Source: Cytophagales bacterium (GTDB lineage Bacteria; Bacteroidota; Bacteroidia; Cytophagales; JAAEPT01). From it: a stretch of 6,925 nucleotides of DNA. Both the position numbers and the translations under genes were made by a program. The stretch lies in assembly GCA_011524675.1 (NCBI GenBank), contig WTJX01000612.1:947-7871 (forward strand), read 5' to 3'. The notes beneath the pieces were generated by a model. That model worked only from the letters and a program-made list of their open reading frames with translations, was not told where the DNA came from and did no database searches. Positions 1 through 6,376 of this stretch are shown piece by piece (within the stretch, counting starts at the first letter, position 1; each line of letters starts with the position of its first letter).

Positions 1-457
1 GCTTTATATGTCAATTCTATTTATTAGTTTTGTATTAACAAGTAAAAGTCGTTGATTAGCTTAAAACATATTCATAGCATTTTTAAGCAAGATCATACTT
101 AAATTTTATACATTCGACTAAAAATCAGTTTTTTCACAACCTCTATTTATCATTTTTCGTTATTTAGTTTTTGTATTTGAAAAATCTTTTAGACTTAGCA
201 TAAAAGACTAATTTTTAGACTCGAATAAAGTATTTTGATATGCTCTAAGCAAACTATTGTTTTGAACATAGCGAAACATTGATAGTTTCTTATAAATGAG
301 GTGAATGCAAAAGCTCCTTTGTTAAAGAAATTTAATAGGTTGAAAAAAATAACTATAGATTAGAAAACGAGATGAAGCAACTCAAATGTTTTTTATTCTT
401 TTTTGACTATTACTTATCAATGACATGTTAACTTAACTATTATTTACACCTACTTAA
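1..457. other. AT-rich region without a gene, upstream of the kinase
   Basis: No credible coding frame is visible on either strand; stops are dense and no protein motif was recognised. There is no tRNA-like or rRNA-like segment. Two small symmetric elements can be seen: TCTTTTA at 185-191 and its complement TAAAAGA at 201-207, separated by 9 bases, and GTTAA-C-TTAAC at 427-437, 20 bp before the kinase start. Neither has a U-tract or a known site match. No convincing Bacteroidota promoter (TTTG and TAnnTTTG at the usual spacing) was found. The region presumably holds the promoter of the signalling cluster, but this is inference from position only. Confidence 0.6.
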
Positions 458-2626
458 ATGAAAAACCTAAATCGGTCTTATATAATAGCCTTATTACTTA
501 TAGCTGTTGTTATAGCTGTGGGTCAACTATTGTCCCAGTCTATTATTTCTAAAAGTAAGGAAGACGCAAGAATCATTAACATTTCGGGAAGGCAGCGTAT
601 GTTGTCTCAGAAAATCTCTAAAGCCTCCTTGATCATGTTTATGTCAAACAGTCAAAAACAGTTTGATAAAAGTAAAAAGGAATTAACAGAAGCAATAAAA
701 ATATGGTCAACGTCTAACAATGCACTACAGTATGGAGACTAAACACTAGAGATTTATCACCCAACCAACTCAAAAGAGGTAAAGGAGTTATTTTCCCAAC
801 TCACACCTTTCTATGTAAACATCAAAGAGGCCGCAGACATTTTATTGACTTTCAACTATGACCCTGCACATGCTTATAGAGTGAAAGCAGGGCCAAACGT
901 AACAAAAATTTTAGAAAACGAAGATAAATTTCTAACGTTGATGAATGATATCACTTTTCAGTATGAGCATGAAGCTAACAATAAAGTAAATAATTTATCA
1001 TCTTCGGGCTATATCCTTACCATCATAGCTTTGATGCTTCTAGTACTCGTAGGTTTATTTATTTTTAGACCTGTATCTAAGCGTATCCAAAACTACACGG
1101 AAGAACTGATCGAAAAAGAACAAAGTCTAAACATAGCTATCGAAAACGAAAGAAATGAAAGAGAACAAGTAACCTATTTGAGTAAACAAGCTCAGACGGT
1201 ATTTGAAAATGTGGAGCAAGGTATATTTTTGTTAGATAGGAACAATATCATTAGTGATCAACACTCAAGATCTTTACAAAAAATATTTGATATCGCAGAG
1301 GTAAGCGGGAGAAACTTTGTACAACTGATGAGACCTAGGTTGATACAAAGAGATTTAGAGGCTTTAGAGATGTTCTTGAAACATCTGTACAATCATGAAA
1401 TAGACGAAGAGGTACTACAACAATTAAACCCTATAGAGCAAGTAGAAATATTTACTGATGAAAATGTAGGAATCATCAAATCGCAATTTATACAAGCTAA
1501 GTTCTCAAGAATTATAGATGATGAGCGCATCAAAAACGTACTGGTAACTATATCTGATGTAACGGCTTCAGTGATGCTACAAAGAGAAGTACAAGAAGCA
1601 GAAGAGAAAAATAAGAAAGATGCCATACAGTTGGTAAGTATATTGAAAATATCTCCTAAAACGCTTCAACAGTACTTAGGTAATGTAAGGAAGAAACTCA
1701 TGGAGGTATCTGTAAGGTATGAAGGGAACAAATCTGCTGACAATATGCGTAACCTGTTGAACTATACGTTCAATACCATACACAATCTCAAAGGTAATGC
1801 TCAACTCATAGACCTCGAATTGATGGTTGATAACTTTCAAGATATTGAAGAGATAATAGTAAGCTTAAAGCAAAAGCATAAACTACAAGGAAATGACTTT
1901 TTGAGGATATTATACCAAATAGACGAAACTGATAAGATGGCTGAAAACATGCTTCAGATGTTGAATAGAATAGCCGAAATTAAAAGTGAAATATCTAGAG
2001 AGACGTCCTCAAACATTAAAGAGGACGAATCCAAGGTTAGATTGGTAGATTCGCTCAAAAGAGGGTTAGAAAGAATGGCCGTAGAAAATGATAAATCGGT
2101 AGATTTGGATTTCAATTATAATGATGAAACCATCATCCCAGAATACTATAAACTGTCCACCAGAGACATTCTGATACAACTGATGCGTAACTCTCTAGTA
2201 CATGGTATAGAAAGCGAAAAGGAAAGACTTTCCAAAGGAAAAGATTTGACTGCAAAGCTAGAAGTACATCTACAAAGTTTGAAGGGAGGTAGCTTTAAGT
2301 TGGAATATAAAGATGATGGTAGAGGCATAGACCTCGATAAAATCAAAGAAAAAGCGCAAGCCAAAGGATTATATACAGCACAAGAATTGTCTTCTATGAC
2401 AGACAAACAATTGACGAACATCGTATTGCAAGATGGATTTAGTACGTTGGACTCAGCTGGGAAGTATGCTGGAATGGGACAAGGCCTAAGCCTAGTAAAC
2501 TCTATAGTACAGGAGCATCATGGAGAGCTCGTATTAGATTCAAAGAAAGATGATTTCTTTAAGGTAGGAATAATTTTACCAGTGAAAGATTTAGATCATA
2601 ACAAATCATTATTCTCTCAAAATTAG
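458..2626 (+). pseudogene. PilJ-sensor, PAS-like, Hpt, CheA-type histidine kinase interrupted by one in-frame stop
   Basis: Membrane-bound sensor kinase that would use ATP to phosphorylate its own Hpt histidine and pass phosphate to a receiver, probably the CheY-like protein 58 bp downstream. Counting through the internal stop it has 722 codons. Seen: TM1 at about 8-24; a PilJ-type motif INISGRQRMLSQKISKASL at 41-59; TM2 at about 185-203; a coiled-coil stretch at about 205-245; a PAS-like segment at about 246-375; an Hpt motif HNLKGNAQ with the likely phosphorylated His442; an N box with MRNS and HGIE around 576-585; a G1 box DDGRG at 619-623; and a G2 box GMGQG at 672-676. The ATPase boxes resemble CheA rather than ordinary HisKA kinases. 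No P2 domain, CheW-like P5 domain or receiver is present. Codon 95 is TAA (740-742), and the frame then stays open for 627 codons, so a recent nonsense mutation or a sequence error is most likely. The start is the ATG at 458 after an AT-rich leader. Domain calls are firm; the state of the gene is uncertain. Confidence 0.88.
740..742 (+). other. In-frame TAA splitting the kinase gene
   Basis: The codon follows the YGD end of the 94-residue upstream part, inside the predicted extracytoplasmic PilJ-type sensor domain. The same frame continues with TLEIYHPTNSKEVKELF and has no other stop until 2626. One base change, for example TAA from CAA or GAA, would restore a continuous protein. The next usable in-frame start candidate is a TTG at 845 without ribosome-binding context, so re-initiation there is doubtful. 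TAA ends three other genes in this window, so the codon is not reassigned. Confidence 0.9.
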
Positions 2627-2684
2627 ATTATTAATATATTTTCACTTATTATTAGCATCTTTTTATCGTTTTAACAAAAATCAA

Positions 2685-3047
2685 ATGAGACTAGGAATAG
2701 TAGATGACTCCTCTATCATGAGGAAAACTATTGAAAAATACTTAGATGACTATGACGTAAATGTTGTCGGAACGGCATCCAATGGCGTAGAAGCAATCAA
2801 GCTTGTTCAGAATTATTACCCAGATATTTTGACACTGGACATTACTATGCCAGAGATGGATGGGCTTACAAGCTTGGAAGAAATAATGAAAATAGCACCA
2901 GAGACAAAAGTCATTGTCATCACTGCTCTTTCTGATAAACTTACTGGTCTAAAAGCATTAGACAAAGGTGCAGCAGGCTACTTGTTCAAACCTGTCAATA
3001 GCGAAAATTTAAAAAAAGCATTTGATAAGTTAATCCTTAGAAAATAA
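2685..3047 (+). CDS. CheY-like single-domain response regulator
   Basis: A 120-residue receiver domain with no output domain, cytoplasmic, accepting phosphate from a histidine kinase or Hpt protein. All family landmarks are visible: the acidic pair Asp7-Asp8, phospho-acceptor Asp52 in LTLDITMPEMDG, Thr80 in VIVITA, aromatic Tyr99 and Lys102 in the YLFKP motif. The length fits CheY. The ATG at 2685 follows TTTTAACAAAAATCAA, an A-rich leader without Shine-Dalgarno sequence, typical of Bacteroidota. It lies 58 bp after the kinase and 28 bp before the CheX-like gene. From this context it is probably phosphorylated by the upstream kinase and dephosphorylated by the CheX-like protein. Its target is unknown: no flagellar gene is present, and without an output domain it must act through protein contacts. 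Confidence 0.96.
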   Translation: MRLGIVDDSSIMRKTIEKYLDDYDVNVVGTASNGVEAIKLVQNYYPDILTLDITMPEMDGLTSLEEIMKIAPETKVIVITALSDKLTGLKALDKGAAGYLFKPVNSENLKKAFDKLILRK

Positions 3048-3075
3048 AACCTTACTTTAGCAGAAAATCTTCACT

Positions 3076-3549
3076 ATGGAAATTAATAAAATTGGATTTG
3101 AGGAAACCTGTAGTATCTTTATAGAGACAGTCAACCACTATTTTGGTCATTTGACCTCTAACCCTTCTGATACAGGGGTGCCCTACATCAAAGATAAACT
3201 TAAACTAGAGTTCAAAGATTACACAGGTATGATCTCTGTGTCTGGTAGTAAAAAAGGCTTTATCTTTATCACAGGAAATCAAGGGCTTTATGGAGACTTG
3301 ATCAAAAGGTTTATAGGAGTAGAAAGTATGAACAAAGAAGACCTCTTGGATATGGCCGGTGAGCTGTCTAATGTTATTGCTGGTAATCTAAGAGAAACTT
3401 TTGGTAGTAACTTCATTATTTCTGTACCCGTAGTATTTGCTGGAAATAAAAGTGATCTTCCACTATCCGGAAATACTACCCCATATGTTATTCCTATACA
3501 ATGGAACAATCATGAAGCTAACCTAGTAATTGGTATAGAGAACAAATAA
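3076..3549 (+). CDS. CheX-like response-regulator phosphatase
   Basis: A 157-residue cytoplasmic protein of the CheC/CheX/FliY phosphatase fold. The diagnostic part is residues 85-106, where DMAGELSNVIAGN carries the ExxN catalytic signature (Glu96, Asn99). In this family that signature inserts into the receiver active site and speeds hydrolysis of the aspartyl-phosphate. The N-terminal third contains the expected strands (ISVSG, GFIFITG) before this helix, and the length matches CheX. It sits 28 bp after the CheY-like gene, its likely substrate, and 21 bp before the PP2C gene, so the three are probably co-transcribed. There is only one ExxN helix, as in CheX and unlike the two of CheC. Family assignment is strong from the motif; use of the neighbouring receiver is inference. 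Confidence 0.85.
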   Translation: MEINKIGFEETCSIFIETVNHYFGHLTSNPSDTGVPYIKDKLKLEFKDYTGMISVSGSKKGFIFITGNQGLYGDLIKRFIGVESMNKEDLLDMAGELSNVIAGNLRETFGSNFIISVPVVFAGNKSDLPLSGNTTPYVIPIQWNNHEANLVIGIENK

Positions 3550-3570
3550 CATAAATTACAACTGATTTAT

Positions 3571-4362
3571 ATGCTACCCTCATTAGCCTATGACAAAATT
3601 ATAGAAGGAAATCACAAACAGTTTCTAGATAAAGATCTAGCAAACTATATTGATACGATCTCTTCTGAGAGTAGCATGAGAACCATATTAAAACAGTCCT
3701 TTGTCATCAATAGACCTATGAACAAAGTAGGTGGAGATGGTTACTGGATCTGTGATAGTGGTAAAGAAATGTTCTTGGTGGTATTTGACTGTATGGGTCA
3801 CGGTCCTTTGGCAAATATTATGACAAGAAAATATGTCAAGGTGATAGAAACGGTAATCAAAGATGAAAAGATTACCCTCCCAAGTACTATCTTAGAAAAA
3901 ATACACCAACATCTAGCCTCAGAGTTTGCTAGTGTGGGAGATGATAGAGTAGGTAGTGGTGCAGATATAGGCGTAGTCTCTTATAAACCTTCTTCAAGAA
4001 AACTTAAATACGCTGGTGCCAAGATGGACTTGGCTTATATTACCAATGGACAGATAGACCTCATGAAAGGAGGCAAGCTACAAGTAGGTGAGATATTCGA
4101 TAGAGAACACGCTTATGACACTGTAGAAATAAAACTTCCAAAATCATCTTCTACCTTCTTTTTGTACTCTGATGGAGCTACTGACCTTATTGGTGGTGAA
4201 AACAATAAAAAAATGGGTAGAAAAAGACTCATCAATATCCTAGAGAGCTCCTACTTCCTCCCTGTAGAAGAAGCAAAAAACTATATCGAAAAACAACTAA
4301 ATCTATGGATGGGTGACAATATGCAAATAGATGATATCCTGCTTATTGGTTTTACCATCTAA
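3571..4362 (+). CDS. SpoIIE/RsbU-type PP2C serine/threonine phosphatase
   Basis: A 263-residue metal-dependent phosphatase with only the catalytic domain and a short N-terminal extension of about 40 residues; there is no membrane segment or sensor domain. Visible family motifs are VGGDGYW (Asp56), FDCMGHG (Asp73), GSGADIGV (Asp132), YAGAKMD at 147-153, LYSDGATD (Asp201) and QIDDILLIGF (Asp254, Asp255), so the metal-binding aspartates are all present. Family members usually dephosphorylate a STAS-domain anti-anti-sigma protein in partner-switching pathways; no such protein or anti-sigma kinase is in this window. It is the last gene of the cluster, 21 bp after the CheX-like gene, and faces dnaX across a heptamer array. 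Without its own sensor, it is probably controlled by the receiver or CheX-like protein (inference). Confidence 0.93.
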   Translation: MLPSLAYDKIIEGNHKQFLDKDLANYIDTISSESSMRTILKQSFVINRPMNKVGGDGYWICDSGKEMFLVVFDCMGHGPLANIMTRKYVKVIETVIKDEKITLPSTILEKIHQHLASEFASVGDDRVGSGADIGVVSYKPSSRKLKYAGAKMDLAYITNGQIDLMKGGKLQVGEIFDREHAYDTVEIKLPKSSSTFFLYSDGATDLIGGENNKKMGRKRLINILESSYFLPVEEAKNYIEKQLNLWMGDNMQIDDILLIGFTI

Positions 4363-4376
4363 TCATATCCATTAAT

Positions 4377-4502
4377 ATAGACGATAGTCCATAGTCCATA
4401 GACGATAGTCCATTGATCATAAACTATAGACCATAAACTATAGACCATAAACTATTGACTATGAACCATTGACCATGGACTATGGACTATAAACTATATA
4501 CT
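4377..4502. repeat. Tandem heptamer array, 18 gapless degenerate units
   Basis: The sequence can be cut into 18 consecutive 7-bp units with no slip. In order they are ATAGACG, ATAGTCC twice, ATAGACG, ATAGTCC, ATTGATC, then ATAAACT and ATAGACC alternating (ATAAACT three times, ATAGACC twice), ATTGACT, ATGAACC, ATTGACC, ATGGACT twice, ATAAACT and ATATACT. Every unit starts with AT and most fit a loose ATARACY pattern. The array fills most of the 196-bp gap between the convergent PP2C and dnaX genes and has no open frame. Its left units (ATAGTCC) are cyclic reverse complements of the right units (ATGGACT). The rest of the gap (4503-4558) shows no clear terminator. Confidence 0.9.
4384..4490. repeat. 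Perfect 16-bp inverted repeat within the heptamer array
   Basis: ATAGTCCATAGTCCAT at 4384-4399 is the exact reverse complement of ATGGACTATGGACTAT at 4475-4490. The arms are separated by 75 bp of further heptamers. In RNA from either strand this could form a long stem, which would suit termination or 3'-end protection for the converging genes. It has no U-tract, so a classical intrinsic terminator is not shown. Confidence 0.75.
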
Positions 4503-4558
4503 CCTTGCTGAAAAAGCCAAAAGCTGATGTGAATGAAGAGGTACTTTCTTTAACCTAC

Positions 4559-5143
4559 CTAAAAATCGGTATCTAGCTTTAGTTCTTCTTTTAGCTTGCC
4601 TACCATAGGGTATTTTTCTATCAAGAAATTCAATTTGTCTTTAGGAGTATAGAGCTTATTTACGGTAGGAGCTTCTTGAGTATTGAGCCCTATCTTTAGT
4701 TGAATGGTACTGTTCTGACATTCTTCCCTCAAAAACGTCAAGAGCTCACCTCTAAAGTCATTCAATTGCTCCAGTATCAGTTCGTTTTCGACTTCAAAGG
4801 CAAACGTAAGATTATCAAAAGTAAATGGGTTGTTCTTCAGCGCAATGGCAGCATGTACATTACCATTTTTTTCCCAGCGTTGTACTAGCTTATCTTTTGC
4901 GAGTTTTACTTGCTCATAGTTTACAGGAGAATCGACTATGATACTCTTCTTCTGTACGCTTGTAGTTTCCTCTTCTTTCAGAACAGGTGTACGGGCTAAC
5001 TTTTCTTTAAAACCGTCAAGCGTAGTAGGTACTTTGAGCGTAGTACTCACCGTTAGCTTTTTGTTTTGCTGTATGGCTGTAGTAGGCGTTGGTGCTTTGG
5101 GTGCAGCAGATGCACTTGACGACTGCTGACTATCTAGCTTACT
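4559..5143 (-). CDS. dnaX: DnaX tau C-terminal extension, reached by a one-base shift at the A11 run
   Basis: This frame has no independent start of good quality; it is the continuation of dnaX in the -1 frame. Re-reading the last A of the run gives AGT AAG CTA GAT and then 194 residues to the TAA at 4559. A low-complexity Ser/Ala/Pro/Thr linker (about the first 25 residues) is followed by a basic segment and a compact C-terminal domain that ends in LDTDF. That domain matches what I recall of Bacteroidota tau C-termini (a segment like KLYTPKDKLNFLIEKYP followed by the acidic end). In other bacteria the tau C-terminus links the clamp loader to polymerase III core and DnaB helicase. Joined to the upstream part, the protein is 557 residues, a normal tau length. 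A separate gene starting at the GTG at 5050 is possible but unlikely, because it would leave the linker frame 5051-5143 open by chance and lacks a leader. Confidence 0.85.
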   Translation of the reverse strand, partial: SKLDSQQSSSASAAPKAPTPTTAIQQNKKLTVSTTLKVPTTLDGFKEKLARTPVLKEEETTSVQKKSIIVDSPVNYEQVKLAKDKLVQRWEKNGNVHAAIALKNNPFTFDNLTFAFEVENELILEQLNDFRGELLTFLREECQNSTIQLKIGLNTQEAPTVNKLYTPKDKLNFLIEKYPMVGKLKEELKLDTDF

Positions 5144-6231
5144 TTTTTTTTTTCAAAGTCTGCCTGTGCAAGCGTAATAGCAGCATTGATATGCGCGATC
5201 TTCATCAATGCAAGCTCTACATGTAGCCTTTGATTTTTGCTCGACTTGTATGATTGGTCAAACTTATTGATAATATTCAATGCGGTCAATAGAAAAGAAG
5301 AAGAGGCTTCTTTGGACTGGCGTAAGTAGCTTTCTTTTACTTGATTACTTACCTCTAACAACTTGATTGTGCTTTCATGCTGACATACAAGCAAATTCCT
5401 CATATGCTCTGCCAAACCTACCAAGAAAAGGTGTCCGTCAAAACCTTTTTTAATTATTTCATCAAATATCAATAAACTGTTACTCAAATCTTCCTGCAAC
5501 AAAGTACTGGTAATCTTAAAGTAATAGTCGTGGTCTAAGATATGAAGATTTGAAATAGTTTCTTGATAAGTAATCTTATTTCCTGCCGAAAAGGTAACAA
5601 TGAGGTCAAAGAGTGATAGCGCATCTCTCAAAGCACCATCTGCTTTTTGAGCAATAAGACGCAAGGCTTCGTCTTCTGCTTCTATTCCCTCAGCATCTGC
5701 TATCTTCTTTAGATGCTTGGCTATGTCTATGATTTGTATTCTGTTGAAATCAAAGATTTGACAACGCGAAAGAATGGTAGGAATAATTTTATGTTTTTCG
5801 GTTGTAGCTAGGATAAATATCGCATAGCTAGGCGGTTCTTCTAGTGTCTTCAAGAAAGCATTGAAGGCAGAGTTTGAGAGCATGTGCACCTCATCTATGA
5901 TATAGACTTTGTATTTGCCATGCTGCGGAGGGAAACGTACTTGATCTACAAGGTTACGGATATCATCTACCGAGTTGTTAGATGCCGCATCTAGCTCATA
6001 AATATTAAGGCTATTTTGATTTTTTTCTTGGTCAAAACCATTGACCATCTTAGCGACAATACGGGCACAGGTAGTTTTACCTACTCCTCTAGGACCACAA
6101 AAAAGCAAGGCTTGTGCTAAGTGGTTATCACCTATCGCATTTTCTAGGGTAGTAGTGATATGCTCCTGCCCTACTACTTGCTCAAATCCTTTCGGTCTAT
6201 ATTTTCGTGCTGATACTTGGTACTGTTCCAT
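5134..6231 (-). CDS. dnaX: DNA polymerase III clamp-loader subunit DnaX, encoded-frame gamma-like form
   Basis: AAA+ ATPase of the replisome clamp loader, which places the sliding clamp on DNA. Numbering is from the ATG at 6231, which I prefer to the TTG one codon upstream. Seen: Walker A GPRGVGKT (46-53), Walker B with DEVH (113-116), the SRC motif with the arginine finger at about 156, sensor-2 residues GALRDALSLFD (199-209), and a helical clamp-loader domain up to about 350. E. coli DnaX carries a four-cysteine zinc module between Walker A and B; here that stretch (57-80) has no cysteine and is shortened. The encoded frame runs through GAA AAA AAA AAA and then stops after Val-Ser at TAG, giving 365 residues, close to a gamma form. 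The tau continuation is in the -1 frame. The gene converges with the signalling cluster and follows hsdR on the same strand after 241 bp, probably with its own promoter. Confidence 0.96.
   Translation of the reverse strand: MEQYQVSARKYRPKGFEQVVGQEHITTTLENAIGDNHLAQALLFCGPRGVGKTTCARIVAKMVNGFDQEKNQNSLNIYELDAASNNSVDDIRNLVDQVRFPPQHGKYKVYIIDEVHMLSNSAFNAFLKTLEEPPSYAIFILATTEKHKIIPTILSRCQIFDFNRIQIIDIAKHLKKIADAEGIEAEDEALRLIAQKADGALRDALSLFDLIVTFSAGNKITYQETISNLHILDHDYYFKITSTLLQEDLSNSLLIFDEIIKKGFDGHLFLVGLAEHMRNLLVCQHESTIKLLEVSNQVKESYLRQSKEASSSFLLTALNIINKFDQSYKSSKNQRLHVELALMKIAHINAAITLAQADFEKKKVS
5143..5153 (-). other. A11 slippery run in dnaX
   Basis: Eleven A in a row on the coding (minus) strand, in the context G-A11-GTAAGCTAG. 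This is the longest homopolymer in the window and lies exactly where the ATPase part and the tau C-terminus change frame. With 11 A the product ends in KKKVS. With 10 A a TAA follows immediately. With 12 A, 9 A or a -1 ribosomal slip the tau frame is entered. dnaX is the classic gene for this kind of decoding: ribosomal -1 shift at A AAA AAG in E. coli, transcript slippage at an A9 run in Thermus. A sequencing or true indel in the run is the alternative. Confidence 0.8.
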
Positions 6232-6271
6232 CAAAACAAAATTAACAAAAGTTCTGAATTATGGTGATACC

Positions 6272-6280
6272 TGTGGATAA
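6272..6280 (-). promoter_or_regulatory. Perfect DnaA-box sequence upstream of dnaX
   Basis: The minus strand reads TTATCCACA, identical to the strong E. coli DnaA box consensus, with 40 bp between it and the dnaX ATG. It is the only perfect copy I found in the window. A chance match to this 9-mer on either strand is expected about 0.05 times in this length. The position fits DnaA control of a replication gene, but a single box is not proof, and no origin-like cluster of boxes or AT-rich unwinding element accompanies it. Confidence 0.4.
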
Positions 6281-6298
6281 ATAGCGTCGTATAGTTTT

Positions 6299-6356
6299 GG
6301 GTTATGGGTTTTGGGTTATGTGTGTTTTGAGTTATGAGTTATGAGTTATGAGTTTA
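6299..6356. repeat. Second heptamer array between hsdR and dnaX
   Basis: Units on the + strand are GGGTTAT, GGGTTTT, GGGTTAT, one 9-bp variant GTGTGTTTT, GAGTTAT three times and GAGTTTA. Read on the minus strand the units are ATAACTC and ATAACCC, similar in composition to the ATARACY units of the array at 4377-4502. The array lies upstream of the dnaX start and downstream of the hsdR stop. It is shorter and contains one length variant. No coding frame crosses it sensibly. Confidence 0.8.
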
Positions 6357-6376
6357 AGGTTGAAATAGTAGGCTCA

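Noticed and set aside
185..207. Intrinsic terminator in the left gene-free region
   Set aside because: A 7-bp AT-rich stem with a 9-base loop and no U-tract is too weak, and no gene ends near it.
1393..1626. Minus-strand open frame opposite the kinase
   Set aside because: Serine/cysteine-rich translation with no motif, fully opposite a clearly coding gene with recognised domains.
2146..2421. Minus-strand open frame opposite the kinase ATPase domain
   Set aside because: It lies opposite the conserved N and G1 boxes and its translation is compositionally odd.
845..2626. Independent kinase gene starting at the TTG at 845
   Set aside because: The same frame is open from 743 with sequence fitting the PilJ-type sensor, so 845 is only the first permissive start codon after the stop and not a natural gene start.
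3288..3509. Minus-strand open frame opposite the CheX-like gene
   Set aside because: It overlaps the ExxN region of a recognised gene and has no own leader or motif.
4377..4502. CRISPR array
   Set aside because: The repeats are 7 bp with no spacers and no cas genes are present, so this is a simple tandem array.
4700..5129. Plus-strand open frames opposite the tau C-terminus (4700-4888, 4938-5129)
   Set aside because: Short, no motifs, and opposite a frame whose protein matches the DnaX C-terminus.
6237..6244. TAATTTTG on the minus strand, a match to the Bacteroidota -7 box TAnnTTTG
   Set aside because: No TTTG -33 partner at the right distance, and the box would place the transcript start at the ATG itself; AT-rich sequence makes chance matches likely.
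6041..6280. Plus-strand open frame opposite the DnaX Walker A region
   Set aside because: Shadow of a conserved gene; it also runs into the non-coding upstream region.
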